Under the pieces are notes generated by a model that was given only the letters and a program-made list of their open reading frames with translations, did not search any database and was not told the DNA's origin. Shown here piece by piece: positions 1 to 12,400 of a DNA stretch of 64,000 nt (position 1 is the first letter of the stretch; each line of letters starts with the position of its first letter). Source of the DNA: Nostoc calcicola FACHB-3891. Its GTDB lineage: Bacteria > Cyanobacteriota > Cyanobacteriia > Cyanobacteriales > Nostocaceae. The stretch spans positions 1-64,000 of the forward strand of contig NZ_JACJRQ010000018.1 in NCBI RefSeq assembly GCF_014697355.1, given 5' to 3'. A program made the position numbers and the translations under genes.

Positions 1-579
1 GCATTGATTACTTTTTGCCGTAAATCATAACTGTAGGGTTTAGCCATCTGCTGTATCAATCTTTAGATTGTCTTTTCTCAGTATATGTCCTAACAGTTTT
101 GTCCACTGCTATATTTGGGCGCATCTTCATACAGAATTGGTATAAGGTTTTCCTTACTTATTCCCTACTGAATTTAATTCCTGTTTACTCCACTATCTAA
201 ATAGCTAATCTCTCTACTGTCCGCCTAACAAATTCAACCCTTAGATTTGGTGACTGTTTTTCAATTGAGCCAAGTGATGGTTAGGACTAAAAGAGTATCA
301 ACTTAGAGATAAAAATAAAATAAGTCTTATTCGACATTTTATCTCGATCTTTTGTACCTATATTTCTTTTATTCTTTGGCATCAAATAATTGGCGAATTA
401 TTTTGCAAGACAACTGTCGAAAGAGTACATCACAATAGTTATTGCGGCAATTACATAGAACCTTGTGAATTATCTTTCAAAAAAAAATAGTATATTAGCG
501 GGTTCCAATTAAGACTTAGCAGCATTAGCATGTAACAGAATATATATGATTCACTACACTAAATAGTGTTTGAAGCTAG
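1..579. other. Intergenic region, no gene recognised
   Basis: AT-rich leader with no convincing coding frame on either strand and no recognisable RNA gene. It presumably contains the promoter of the downstream XRE gene, but I cannot point to a specific box. No tandem repeat stands out. Confidence 0.5.
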
Positions 580-837
580 ATGATGCTTAAAAAATCTTTG
601 TTAATAATCCAACAACCAGAAATTGGCAAGTTAATTCTTAAACTTCGCACGATCGCTGGCTTGACACAAGAAGAGTTTGCAACCTCTCTAGGTGTTACTT
701 TTTCCACAGTTAATCGTTGGGAAAATGGACACGCTAAGCCGTCGCGTCTAGCTATGCACAGAATTGAAGAGATGTTACAGGAGATAGGTGAACAGGGGGA
801 AGACTTATTAGCAAAATATTTAATTAAAAAATTTTAA
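580..837 (+). CDS. Small XRE-family helix-turn-helix regulator
   Basis: This 85-residue protein is almost entirely a Cro/C1-type HTH. Residues 15-70 follow the XRE pattern: the segment LRTIAGLTQEEFATSLGV, then TVNRWENGHAKPS as recognition helix and following turn. It is predicted to bind DNA as a dimer in the cytoplasm. No effector domain is visible, so the ligand or partner is unknown. It lies 155 bp upstream of the giant kinase gene and may regulate it, but only position supports that. The double Met start is plausible although no clear ribosome binding site precedes it. The stop codon lies inside a perfect inverted repeat that probably ends the transcript. Confidence 0.8.
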   Translation: MMLKKSLLIIQQPEIGKLILKLRTIAGLTQEEFATSLGVTFSTVNRWENGHAKPSRLAMHRIEEMLQEIGEQGEDLLAKYLIKKF

Positions 838-876
838 TAATATCCATATATCTAGGATATTATTAAAATTTTTTAA
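824..876. terminator. Perfect 22-bp inverted repeat overlapping the XRE stop codon
   Basis: The arms at 824-845 and 855-876 are exactly complementary over 22 bp with a 9-nt loop. The stem is almost all A/T apart from two G-C pairs at the loop. The left arm covers the last codons of the XRE gene. A run of T follows on the + strand side of the stem, so terminator function is likely. The symmetry would also let it act as an operator. Confidence 0.6.
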
Positions 877-992
877 TTTAGAAAAATTTGCACCGATATT
901 GTACCTATTTAAATGAAAACACAATTTATAGTTTAAACATCTAATTTTCCAGCAAAATTCATAACCTTGTAATAAATAGTTAGAGATAAAAA

Positions 993-3900
993 ATGATGAC
1001 CAATTCACAATATAAAATTATAGAAAAGATTTCAGATGGTCTAGATACTGTTGTTTACCGGGCACAGGAGCTTAGCAATGAAAGAATGGTTATCCTGAAA
1101 ATCCTTAAAAGTGAATACGCTAATCTTGAATATGTAACAGAGTTTAAACATGAGTATGAAATTGCTAAATCATTAGATTTACCAGGGGTTATTAAAGCCT
1201 ATAGTTTAGAAAATTATCAAAATAGTATTGCTTTAGTTTTAGAGGACATTGGAGGGCAAAACTTAAAACAGTTTATCAACAATAATAAATTTAATATCAT
1301 AGATTGCTTAAAATTAGCTATTCACCTTACGGATATTATTATAGGTTTGCATGAACAACATATTATTCATAAAGATATTAAACCACAGAATATAATTATT
1401 AATCCGAAGTCAATGCAGGTTAAAATTACAGACTTCAGCATTGCTTCACGCCTGTCAAAAGAAAATGCAGCGATCGGCAATCCTAATTTGCTTAAAGGAA
1501 CACTTGCTTACATGTCTCCAGAGCAAACAGGTCGGATGAATAGGTCGATTGATTACCGCACAGACTTTTACTCTTTAGGCGTAACTTTTTATGAGTTGCT
1601 AACCGATAATTTGCCATTTAATTGCACTGACCCCTTAGAAATAATTCATTCTCATATTGCCAAACAGCCGATACCTCCTGATGAGATAAACCCACAAATT
1701 CCTGAGGCTGTATCTCATATTGTCATGAAACTATTATTGAAAACTGCCGAAGAAAGATATCAAAGTGGTTTAGGTCTAAAAGCAGATTTAGAGATTTGCT
1801 TAAAGCAGTTATTAAATAATGGTAAAATCGAGAATTTTATTCCTGGAAAACTAGATAAATTTAGCCAATTTACAATTCCTCAAAAACTCTACGGACGCGA
1901 GAAAGAAGTAGCATCTCTTATGTCAGCTTTTGAGCGCGTAAGTGTTGGCAGAAGTGAAATGATATTAGTTTCAGGTTATGCAGGGATTGGTAAATCTTGC
2001 TTAGTTAATGAAATTCATAAACCTATTCTTCAACAACGAGGATATTTTATTTCTGGTAAATTCGATCAATTTAAACGAAATATCCCTTATACGGCTCTAA
2101 TTGAATCATTTCAAGAATTGACCCAACAGTTATTAACAGAAAGCCCTGAAAAAATAATTGTTTTGAAACAGCGGCTTTTAGAAGCATTCGGTGAAATTGG
2201 GCAAGTTATTATTGATGTTATTCCTGAGATTGAAAAGATTGTAGGTCAACAGCCACCTGTGCCACAATTAGGAGCAATTGAATCACAGAATCGGTTTAAT
2301 CGAGCGTTTCAAAAGTTTATTCAAGTATTCACTCAAAAAGAACGCCCACTAGTTCTATTTTTCGATGATTTACAATGGGCAGATTTAGCGACTCTCAAAT
2401 TGATTCAGATGCTAATGGTTGATGATAGCCAATATTTTTTGATGATAGGAGCTTATCGAGATAACGAAGTCATATCAACTCATTATTTGAATCAAACCTT
2501 AAATGAAATCCAAAAAGCAGGAATTACTGTCAATAATATTACGCTAACATCTTTAAGTATTAGTGATGTCTATGAATTAATAGTCGATACACTTCATAGT
2601 GCAACAGAAAAAACAAAAATCCTTGCTGAATTTATTTTTAACAAAACTCAGGGAAATCCTTTTTTCTTAACTCAGTTGTTGCAAACTATGTACCAAGAAA
2701 AGCTATTAAACTTTGACTTTAATAGTGGAACATGGCAATGGGAAATAAATCAAATTCAGACTATTGGTATTACAGATTATGATGCCCTAGAATTAATTGT
2801 GAGAAATATTAAAAAATTGCCTCAAGAGACGCAACAGGTCTTAAAACTAGCTGCTTGTATTGGCAATCGGTTTAATATAGACATTCTAGCAATTGTCAAT
2901 GAAAAATCTCAGTCAGAAACTGCATCTGAATTATGGGAAGCACTTCAAGTAAGCCTAATTCTCCCCTTGAGCGAAAACTATAAAGCTCCAGTATTTTTTG
3001 ACAAAAACATATCTATAGAATCTCAAGAATTAAAAATTTCATACAAATTTTTGCACGATCGCGTCCAGCAAGCAGCTTATTCCCTGATTCCAGAATCGCA
3101 AAGAAAACAAACTCACCTAAAAATTGGGCAATCAATACTAGGGTTTTACAAAACAGAGGAAATTGAAGAAAATATTTTTAATATTGTTAATCACCTAAAT
3201 TTTGGTACTGAATTTCTTTGCGATCGATCTCAAAGATATCAGCTAGCTAAATTAAATCTGATAGCTAGCCAAAAAGCTAAAGCATCATCAGCATACGAAG
3301 CTGCCCTTAGCTATTCAACAGTTGGACTAGAATTGCTGACAGCATCGAGTTGGGAAAATAACTACAACTTGATGCTAGCACTTCATCTAGAAAGCGTAGA
3401 GTTAGAATACTTAAATACTAATTTTACACGAGCAGCCATCCTAACTGAAACTATTCTAGAGAAAGCTACCAATCTACTCGATCGAGTTCAGGCTTATCAA
3501 TTACAAATCCAGTTTTATATGGCTCAAAATCAGATGCTTAAAGCCATTGATACTGGACTAGAAGCGATTGCAAAGTTGGGGGTTACGCTGTCAGCGGCAC
3601 CAAATAAGCAAAGTACTATAGCTAATTTACCCCAGCTTGAAGATTTAGAAAATTTTCCAGTTGTCAAAGATCCTTACATACTTGCAGCTTTAAAAATCCT
3701 TGTTACTATTGCTGGTGCTGCTTTTATTACTAACCCGACAAAGACAACTTTTCCACAGATAATCTTAACTGTTGTCAATCTCTGTATTGAACATGGCCAT
3801 TCAGCTTTGGCAGCTCACGGATATGCTTATTATGGGATGCTGTTGTGTGGCTATCTTGAAAATATTGATGCTGGATATCACTCTGGTCAAATAGCTTGGC

Positions 3901-6461
3901 AAATATTAGATCAATTCCAAAATATTGAACTTAAAAGTAAAGTATACGCACCATTTTATGGTTTTACTATTCATTGGAAAGAGCATCTTAGAGAAACAAT
4001 TTCCCCATTGCAAGAAGGAATTCAAAGCGCTTTAGAAATTGGAGATTTAGAATACGCTGGTTATTGCTCTGTTCACTATTGCGGCCATATATTTTTTAGA
4101 GGAGAACAACTTGAATCAGTAGCTAACCAACAAAAATCATATATTAAATTACTAGAAAAATTTCAACTAGATTTTCCTATCAACTACATTAAAATTTGGC
4201 ATCAGCTAGCACTAAATTTGCAAGATTTTTCAGAAAAAAAACATCTTTTAGTTGGTGATAGTTTTAATGAAGTAGCAATGCTGCCATATCTAATAAGTAC
4301 GAATAATGCTACTTCTTTATTTGCTGCTTATGTTGCCAAAATAATTCTTTCTTACTTATTTAAAGATTACACTCAAGCAATTGATAATGCTAAATTAGCT
4401 TCAGAATATATACATAGTGTCATGGGGATGATGACAGTTGGCATCCACAACCTATACTATTCATTAGCTCTAATTGCTTTATATCCAAATATTGAACCTA
4501 AGATTCAAGAAGAATATCTAGCTGTTATCAATACCAATCAGGAAAAAATGCGGTTATGGGCTGATCGCGCTCCTGCTAACTATCAGCATAAATTTGATCT
4601 GGTGTCGGCAGAAAAAGCACGAATTTTAGGGCAAACCTTTATAGCTATGGAGTATTATGAGCTAGCTATTCAAGGAGCAAAAGAACAGGGATATGTTCAA
4701 GAAGAAGCACTAGCCAACGAGTTAGCAGCAGAATTTTACTTTTACCGTGGTAGAGATCAGCAGGCATTCTTCTACCTCAGAGAATCTTATCATGCTTATA
4801 TACGTTGGGGAGCGATCGCAAAAGTCAATGATTTAGAGTCAAAATACCCCGATTATTGCCCATTAAGAATAAATCAAGAATCATCTAGTTTCAAGGCTAG
4901 CTTGCGAACTACTTCAAGCAAAATCAATAATTTGGCATCTTTTGATTTATCTACAGTTTTTAAAGCTTCCCAAGCTATTTCTAGTGAAATCATGCTAGAT
5001 GACTTGCTAGCTAAGTTGATGAAAATTGTTATGGAAAATGCTGGGGCACAAACTAGCTGCTTCCTTTTAGAAAAAAATGGTCAGATGGTAATAGAGGCAT
5101 TTGTGGGAGTTAACAAAAATGAAATATTTTTGGAAACTTCCTCGTCTTTAGATAATAGTCTATACGTGCCAATATCTATACTAAATTATGTGATGATAAC
5201 TAAAGAAAGTGTCGTTATTGGTGATGCTAGTTCGGAAGGAAAATTTACTAGCGATCCTTATATTATTCAGAATAAATGTAAGTCAGTTTTATGTACACCA
5301 ATAATTCATCAAAGTAAACTTATCGGAATTCTGTATCTGCAAAATAATTTAACAACGAATGCATTTACTACTGAACGTTTAGAAGTTGTAAAAATTCTTG
5401 CCTCTCAAGCAGCTATTTCTATCGAGAATGCCAAGTTGTATACTAATCTATCAAAACTAAACGATAATTTACAACATGCTAACCAGCAATTAGAGAATTA
5501 TAGCAAAAATTTGGAACTAAAAGTAGAAGAAAGAACACAAGAATTACATGAAAAAAATGTGTGTTTAGAAGAACAAGCACAAAAATTAGAATTTACACTA
5601 AAGCAACTACAAGCAACACAGTTACAGATGATTCAAAGAGAAAAGATGTCTGGTTTAGGTCAATTAGTTGCTGGTATAGCTCATGAGATTAATAACCCAA
5701 TTAATTTTATCTATGGTAACATTTCTCATGCTAATCAATACATTGAGGATATGTTGCATCTCATTAAAATTTATCACAAAATTTATCCCAATCTAACTCC
5801 TCAAATGCTTGCAGAACAAGAGGATATAGATTTGCAATTTTTGATTGAAGACTTGCCCAAATTATTATCTTCAATGAAAGTTGGAGCCGATCGCATCCGG
5901 CAGATAGTTCTGAGCTTACGTAACTTCTCCCGTTTGGATGAAGCAGAAATGAAGCCAGTTAATATTCATGAAGGTATTGATAGTGCCTTGCTAATCTTGC
6001 AACATCGACTCAAAACGGAATCAGCCAATTCTAAGATTCAAATTATCAAAAATTATGGTTCTTTACCATTAGTAGATTGTTATCCAAGTCAGCTCAACCA
6101 AGTATTTATGAATTTGTTAGCTAATGCCATTGATGCTTTAGAAGATTATAACTCTCATCGTTCATTGGAGGAAGCTGAACTTAATCCAGCTTATATCAAA
6201 ATAACTACTGAGTTATTAGAGCAAAATCTGTTAGCTATTCACATTGCTGATAATGGTTATGGTATGACATCGGATATACTTTCCCAGATTTTTAATCCGT
6301 TTTTTACTACTAAACCTATTGGGAAAGGTACTGGTTTAGGATTATCTATTAGCTACACAATTATTGTAGAAAAGCATGGAGGAAAAATCAGTTGTAACTC
6401 AGTACCAAGAGAAGGAACTGAGTTCATAATTGAACTTTCAATAAGTCAAAAAAAGTTCTAA
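993..6461 (+). CDS. Giant hybrid Ser/Thr kinase - AAA/NACHT-like ATPase - GAF - histidine kinase
   Basis: The protein has 1822 residues. The N-terminal eukaryotic-type kinase domain (about 7-270) shows catalytic HKDIKPQN at 126-133 and DFS instead of DFG at 147-149, a variant I recall in this cyanobacterial subfamily. A P-loop ATPase follows (GYAGIGKS at 328-335, Walker B-like FFDDLQWAD near 455). A long helical, TPR-like middle comes next, then a GAF domain (about 1320-1480), a coiled coil and a C-terminal histidine kinase. The kinase H-box is GIAHEINNP near residue 1560, with an N-box (NLLANAIDAL) and a GTGLGLSI G-box near 1778. No membrane segment is visible, so it is likely a cytoplasmic multi-input sensor. 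Its stop is only 37 bp from the NRPS start in the same direction. Co-transcription, or control of the NRPS, is therefore plausible but unproven. I see no adjacent response regulator. Confidence 0.93.
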   Translation: MMTNSQYKIIEKISDGLDTVVYRAQELSNERMVILKILKSEYANLEYVTEFKHEYEIAKSLDLPGVIKAYSLENYQNSIALVLEDIGGQNLKQFINNNKFNIIDCLKLAIHLTDIIIGLHEQHIIHKDIKPQNIIINPKSMQVKITDFSIASRLSKENAAIGNPNLLKGTLAYMSPEQTGRMNRSIDYRTDFYSLGVTFYELLTDNLPFNCTDPLEIIHSHIAKQPIPPDEINPQIPEAVSHIVMKLLLKTAEERYQSGLGLKADLEICLKQLLNNGKIENFIPGKLDKFSQFTIPQKLYGREKEVASLMSAFERVSVGRSEMILVSGYAGIGKSCLVNEIHKPILQQRGYFISGKFDQFKRNIPYTALIESFQELTQQLLTESPEKIIVLKQRLLEAFGEIGQVIIDVIPEIEKIVGQQPPVPQLGAIESQNRFNRAFQKFIQVFTQKERPLVLFFDDLQWADLATLKLIQMLMVDDSQYFLMIGAYRDNEVISTHYLNQTLNEIQKAGITVNNITLTSLSISDVYELIVDTLHSATEKTKILAEFIFNKTQGNPFFLTQLLQTMYQEKLLNFDFNSGTWQWEINQIQTIGITDYDALELIVRNIKKLPQETQQVLKLAACIGNRFNIDILAIVNEKSQSETASELWEALQVSLILPLSENYKAPVFFDKNISIESQELKISYKFLHDRVQQAAYSLIPESQRKQTHLKIGQSILGFYKTEEIEENIFNIVNHLNFGTEFLCDRSQRYQLAKLNLIASQKAKASSAYEAALSYSTVGLELLTASSWENNYNLMLALHLESVELEYLNTNFTRAAILTETILEKATNLLDRVQAYQLQIQFYMAQNQMLKAIDTGLEAIAKLGVTLSAAPNKQSTIANLPQLEDLENFPVVKDPYILAALKILVTIAGAAFITNPTKTTFPQIILTVVNLCIEHGHSALAAHGYAYYGMLLCGYLENIDAGYHSGQIAWQILDQFQNIELKSKVYAPFYGFTIHWKEHLRETISPLQEGIQSALEIGDLEYAGYCSVHYCGHIFFRGEQLESVANQQKSYIKLLEKFQLDFPINYIKIWHQLALNLQDFSEKKHLLVGDSFNEVAMLPYLISTNNATSLFAAYVAKIILSYLFKDYTQAIDNAKLASEYIHSVMGMMTVGIHNLYYSLALIALYPNIEPKIQEEYLAVINTNQEKMRLWADRAPANYQHKFDLVSAEKARILGQTFIAMEYYELAIQGAKEQGYVQEEALANELAAEFYFYRGRDQQAFFYLRESYHAYIRWGAIAKVNDLESKYPDYCPLRINQESSSFKASLRTTSSKINNLASFDLSTVFKASQAISSEIMLDDLLAKLMKIVMENAGAQTSCFLLEKNGQMVIEAFVGVNKNEIFLETSSSLDNSLYVPISILNYVMITKESVVIGDASSEGKFTSDPYIIQNKCKSVLCTPIIHQSKLIGILYLQNNLTTNAFTTERLEVVKILASQAAISIENAKLYTNLSKLNDNLQHANQQLENYSKNLELKVEERTQELHEKNVCLEEQAQKLEFTLKQLQATQLQMIQREKMSGLGQLVAGIAHEINNPINFIYGNISHANQYIEDMLHLIKIYHKIYPNLTPQMLAEQEDIDLQFLIEDLPKLLSSMKVGADRIRQIVLSLRNFSRLDEAEMKPVNIHEGIDSALLILQHRLKTESANSKIQIIKNYGSLPLVDCYPSQLNQVFMNLLANAIDALEDYNSHRSLEEAELNPAYIKITTELLEQNLLAIHIADNGYGMTSDILSQIFNPFFTTKPIGKGTGLGLSISYTIIVEKHGGKISCNSVPREGTEFIIELSISQKKF

Positions 6462-6498
6462 ATTAGTTACTTAAAACCCTTACCATCAACTCATCATC

Positions 6499-9400
6499 AT
6501 GATTAAGAATTACCAAGCTACAAATGTTTCTAATATCTCAATTTCTGAAGTCTTCATGGCTTTGGTAACAGGGACTATATTAGCTGAGCCTTTTGAACCT
6601 TCAAGGATTGGAAAAATATCACGATTAACAACTACACAGAGAGATTTATATCTGGATAATATGCTTCATCCAGATAGCACTATTTTTAGTTTAGGAATTT
6701 CGGTAAGTTTATCACAAAATTTAGATAGATTTATTTGGGAACAGGCAATAAAAATAGTATGTCAAAAAGATGATATTACTAAAACTAGGTTCGTGTTTTA
6801 TAAAGGCGAACCTTTTCAGTTTGTCGATCGCAATACTGATGTTAATTTTGAATTTATCGATCTAGCAGTTAGTTCTACTCATTTTAGTTTACAGCAAATT
6901 GTCGAAGAAAAGATTAAAAATAAGTTGGAATTACAAGAAAATGATTTATTTAAAAATATCTTAGTCAAAGATAAACAGGGTAACTATACAGCTATTTTAG
7001 GTGTGCCTCATATCCTTTTTGATGGATATTCTGGGAAAGTTTTTTTTGAAAGAGTTGGAAAAGTCTATCAAGATTTAAAAATAGGCAATAACCCTCAAAA
7101 ATTTGAGGAAAATTCTTTTCATGATTTTACTGACGATTATGTTACTAGATTTGATACTCCAGAGATTCAGCAGTATTGGCTAGAAACATTAAGTAAGGTT
7201 ATTCCCATTACGCCTTATATCAAAATCGAAACAGAAAACAAGGCTAAATCAAGAAAAGTACAAATTTCAGGAAATGAGCTAGCACAAATTAGAAAATATT
7301 GCCAATTAAATAAATGTAGTATTGCTACATTTTTTAGGGCTGTTTATGGCATTTATTTAAGTAAATATTTACAAGCACCAGGAGATTTTGTATTTTACGA
7401 TATTTTTGGCAAAAGAGATGAGCATTTGCTGAATATTTTAGGCTGTATTTACCAATCAGTTCCTATTGTTATACCCCAACAAAATCTCGGAAATAAATCA
7501 AGCATAAGTGATTATATCTTATACATAAAAAACTATCGCAAACAACTAGGTAATCTTCAAAATATTTCAGTTTTGTTGCAAATAAACTATTTAAAAGATG
7601 AACAATTAAAATTTTTCTATAATTTTTATAACTTCAGCATTCTGAATATTCCTATTACTGAAGCTTTTTCTAGATTAACTGTTCACAATTCTTTTGCAGA
7701 CAATGAAGTTCATCTTGTAATTAACGACTTCAATGATAATCTAGAAATAGAAATATTTTATAATCAAAAATATTTTACAGAGATAAATTCTTTGGAGAGA
7801 TTGCTATTTCTAGCAAATCAAGTTAGTCAAGGATGTGAGTATTTTCATCAAATCAATATATTACTAGAAAATGAGCAGAAAGAAATAGTAGACACTTGGA
7901 ATGATACTAGTAGGGATTACGCATTAGATAAATGCGTTCATCAACTGTTTGAAGAGCAGGTAGAGCGATCGCCAGATGCCATAGCAGTAGTCTTTAAAGA
8001 GGCACAGAACCACCAACAATCTTCACTCACTTACCGAGAGCTCAATCACCAAGCGAACCAGTTAGCACACTACCTGCGATCGCTAGGTGTAAAACCAGAT
8101 ATGCCCATAGGAATCTGTACAGAAAGAAACCTGGAAATGGCGATCGCAGTTTTGGCAGTTCTCAAAACTGGCGGGGCTTATGTACCAATGGATTCAGCGT
8201 ATCCTAAGGAACGCCTAGCCTTTATCCTTGAGGATACTCAAGTATCAATATTACTCACTCAACAACAACTATTAACAGAGCTTCCTAAAACCAAAGCGCA
8301 GGTTATCTGTTTAGATACCGACTGGGACAAAATAGGCCAATATAGTCAGGAAAATCCCTCTAGTGAAGTAACAGCAGAGAATTTAGCCTATATCATCTAC
8401 ACTTCTGGTTCTACAGGCAGACCGAAAGGCATTTGTTTAGCCCATCGTCCTTTAGTGAATTTACTCCAATGGCACTTAAACTCACTATTAACAGGTGTAC
8501 GTACCCTGCAATTTGCCTCTTTGAGCTTTGATGCCAGCTTTCATGAGATGTTTGCTACTTGGTCTTCAGGGGGAACTTTATTTCTCATCTCAGAAAACTT
8601 GCGTCGAGACACCATAGCTTTAGCTCGCTTTATTCAGAGTCAAGAAATTGAAAAAGTCATTCTGCCTGTTGTCGTACTACAGCAAATGGCAGAAATGGCT
8701 GTATCTCACTTGGAATTATTTACCAGTTTAAAAGAAGTTACTACCACTGGTGAGCAACTGCAAATCACCCCATCCATTGTCAAATTATTCAAATCGCTGC
8801 CACACTGCTCATTTCATAATCACTACGGTCCATCAGAAACCCATGTGGTAACGGCTTTGACATTAGATCGAGATCCTGATTCCTGGCCTACTTATCCATC
8901 TATAGGCCGTCCCATAGCTAACACCCAAATCTACATACTCGATGCAGAGTTAAAGCCAGTTCCTATCGGTGTTTCAGGAGAGCTTTACATTGGTGGCGAT
9001 AGTTTAGCTAGAGGTTACCTCAATCGACCCGATCTCACTGCCCAACGCTTTATTCTCAATCCCTATGCAAAATCGCATCGCTTGTATAAAACAGGTGATT
9101 TAGCTTGCTACTTACCAGATGGGAATATTGAATACCTGGGTCGGATAGACCAGCAGGTGAAGATTCGCGGCTTCCGCATTGAGTTGGGGGAAATCGAAGC
9201 AATGCTGTTGCAGCATCCTGACGTGTGCGAAGCCGTAGTTATAGCACGCGAAGATGTGCCTGGGGACAAGCGCCTAGTCGCTTATATTGTTTCCAGCTTG
9301 ATTCCAGAACGAGTCCCTTATGAAAGTGTTTGTCGAGTGGAAACTGATGACAACCGGATAGTAGAACTACAAACAGAGGATATCTCCAATAGTGGCGTTT

Positions 9401-12400
9401 GCTTGGTAGGAGTGTCATTTAGTTGGACTAGAGGTAAACGCGTCCGTCTTTGTCTACGGTTACCAGTGATATCAGAAGAACTATGGGTAAATGGCAGCGT
9501 TGCTTGGAATCAAGGAAAGCGGGCTGGTATTCAATTGACTCTAACGCCTACCGAAAAAACCCTCTTTCACCAAAGCATAGAACATATCTTAGAAACCCAA
9601 CATCTATGGAAAATCTTACAACGGACAATAAGTGGCAATCTTCGTAGATTTCTCCAAGAAAAGTTGCCAGATTATATGCTGCCTTCCAGTTTTGTAATGT
9701 TAAATGCATTGCCACTAACACAAAATGGGAAAGTAGATCGTCGCTCCCTACCAGCACCCGATCGCACTGGCCGGAATCTGGAGCAAGATTTTGTTCCACC
9801 TCGTACCACTGTTGAGGAAGTACTAGCAAAAATTTGGGTGGAAGTTTTGAGATTGGAGCAAATTAGTGTCTGCGATAACTTTTTTGAGATTGGAGGACAC
9901 TCACTGCTAGCGACTCAGGTAATCTCTCGTATTCGAGATACCTATCAATTAGATTTACCATTGCGGCGTTTATTTGATGCGCCTACTGTTGCCAGCTTGG
10001 CTGAAAGTATCGAGACACAACTAAAGCAAAATCCAGAATGGCAGACTTGGGCGATCGCACCTGTAACCCGGAACCAAAACTTGCCTCTATCCTTTGCCCA
10101 GCAGCGATTATGGTTTCTAGAACAGTTGTTACCTGACAGTCCCTTTTACAATTTTCCCCAAACTTTTCGCCTGTTTGGTCAGGTAAATCTGAAAGCTTTA
10201 GAACAAAGCATCAACGAAATTGTTCGGCGACACGAAGTTTTCCGCACCACTTTTGCTTTATCAAAGGGGCAAACTGTACAAATTATTGCTCCGGCTCTGA
10301 GTGTACCTATACATTTGGTAGATTTGCGTTTGCTGTCTGAATCACAAAAAGATATAGAAATTCAGCGGTTGATCATTGAAGAGTTCCAGCAGCCTTTTAA
10401 TATCAACCGCGGGCCGTTATTGCGAACAACTCTATTGCAGTTAGATGCAGAGGAATATCTATTGCTTTTGAGCATTCACCACATTGTTTTTGATGGTTGG
10501 TCTGTGGGCGTGTTGTTTCGAGAATTGACATTGCTGTATCAGACTTTCGCCAATGGTTTACCTTCTCCCCTAGCTGAACTGACCATTCAGTATGCAGACT
10601 TTGCTATCTGGCAACGGCAATGGTTGCAAGCAAAAGTCATATCAGAACAACTAGCCTACTGGAAGCAGCAGTTAGCAGATTTGCCCATTTTGCAGTTACC
10701 AAGCATTCGCCCCCGTCCAGCAATCCAAACTTATCGCGGGGCGCGTCAACCTTTAGCACTCTCCAAATCTCTTAGCGAGGCAGTAACTCGGTTCAGCCAG
10801 CAGGAGGGAGTTACTTTATATATGACGCTTTTAGCAGCATTCCAAACACTGCTATTTCGCTATACGAGTAGCGAAGATATCTTCGTAGGTTCGCTAATTG
10901 CTAACCGTCACCATCAACAAATTGAGAATTTAATTGGATTCTTTGTTAACACTTTAGTATTACGCAGCGATTTTTCCGGCTCTCCAAGTTTTTGCCAGTT
11001 GCTCAAGCAAGTACGAGAAGTGACCTTAGAAGCTTATGCTCATCAAGACATCCCCTTTGAGAAGCTGGTGGAGGAACTAGAACCAGAGCGGGATTTGAGC
11101 CGTCATCCCTTGTTCCAAATCTGCTTTGCGCTGCAAAATGTACCTATGCAAGCTCTGGAACTTTCTGGTATAAGCATCAACCATCGTTTGGAACACAATG
11201 GCACAGCCAAGTTCGATTTGTTCCTAGAACTATTTGAAACACCAGATGGGATTAGTGGTTGGTTTGAATACAGCACTGACTTATTTGACGCTGCTACCAT
11301 CTCTCGCATCGGAGAACATTTTCAGACTTTAGTTGCAGGGATTGTTGCTAATCCAGATTGTAAAGTTGCAGATTTGCCTCTGTTAACACCTGCTGAACGC
11401 CAACAATTATTAGTGGAATGGAATCAAACTCAAGCAGATTACCCACAGCAAACGTGCATTCATCAACTATTTGAAGCGCGAGTAGAGCGATCGCCTGATG
11501 CTGTAGCCGCAATTTTTGCAGATCGGCAAATAACTTACCACGAGTTGAATGCCAGAGCGAATCAATTGGCTCGTCATTTACAAGCTTTAGGTGTAGGTGC
11601 AGATGTATTGGTAGGTATTTGTGTGGAGCGATCGCTAGAGGCGATCGTCGCTCTATTAGCCGTCCTCAAAGCCGGTGGGGCATATATACCTTTAGATCCA
11701 GCTTATCCACAGCAGCGTCTATCCTTAATGCTGTCAGACTCTCAGTTATCAGTGCTACTAACTCAACAACATTTGTTGGCGCAACTGCCAGAACATCAAG
11801 CGCGTATTGTCTGTTTGGATAGAGACTGGCAGGATATTGCTACGCAGAGTGAAGATAACCTTGATATTAATATTAATACTGATAAATTAGCTTATGTAAT
11901 CTACACCTCCGGTTCGACTGGAAAACCAAAAGGTGTAGAAATTATGCACCGTTCTGTAGTTAATTTCCTCCACTTCATGGGTCAGCATTTGGAAGTGACA
12001 GAGCAAGATATACTGCTTTCCGTCACTACTTTATCCTTTGACATTGCAGTACTAGAAATTTTCTTACCGATTACTCTTGGTGCCCGTGTCGTTATGGTGC
12101 GTCGGGAAGAGACTATAGATGGCACAGAATTAATCGCAAAGTTAACCAACTCTGGCGCTACCATCATGCAAGCTACCCCAGCCACTTGGCAATTGCTTCT
12201 AGAAGCAGGTTGGCAGGGCAGCAAGCATCTGAAAGTACTCTGCGGTGGAGAAGCCTTGCCGAAAAAATTGGCTAAGCAATTACAACAGCGATGTGCTGTT
12301 TTATGGAACGTCTATGGCCCTACTGAAACTACTATTTGGTCAGCAACATATAAAGTAGTATCCGAAGATGGACAAGTTCTCATTGGTCGGCCTATAGCCA

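Noticed and set aside
9548-9829. Minus-strand frames inside the NRPS gene
   Set aside because: Shadows of the conserved NRPS coding strand with no domain signatures.
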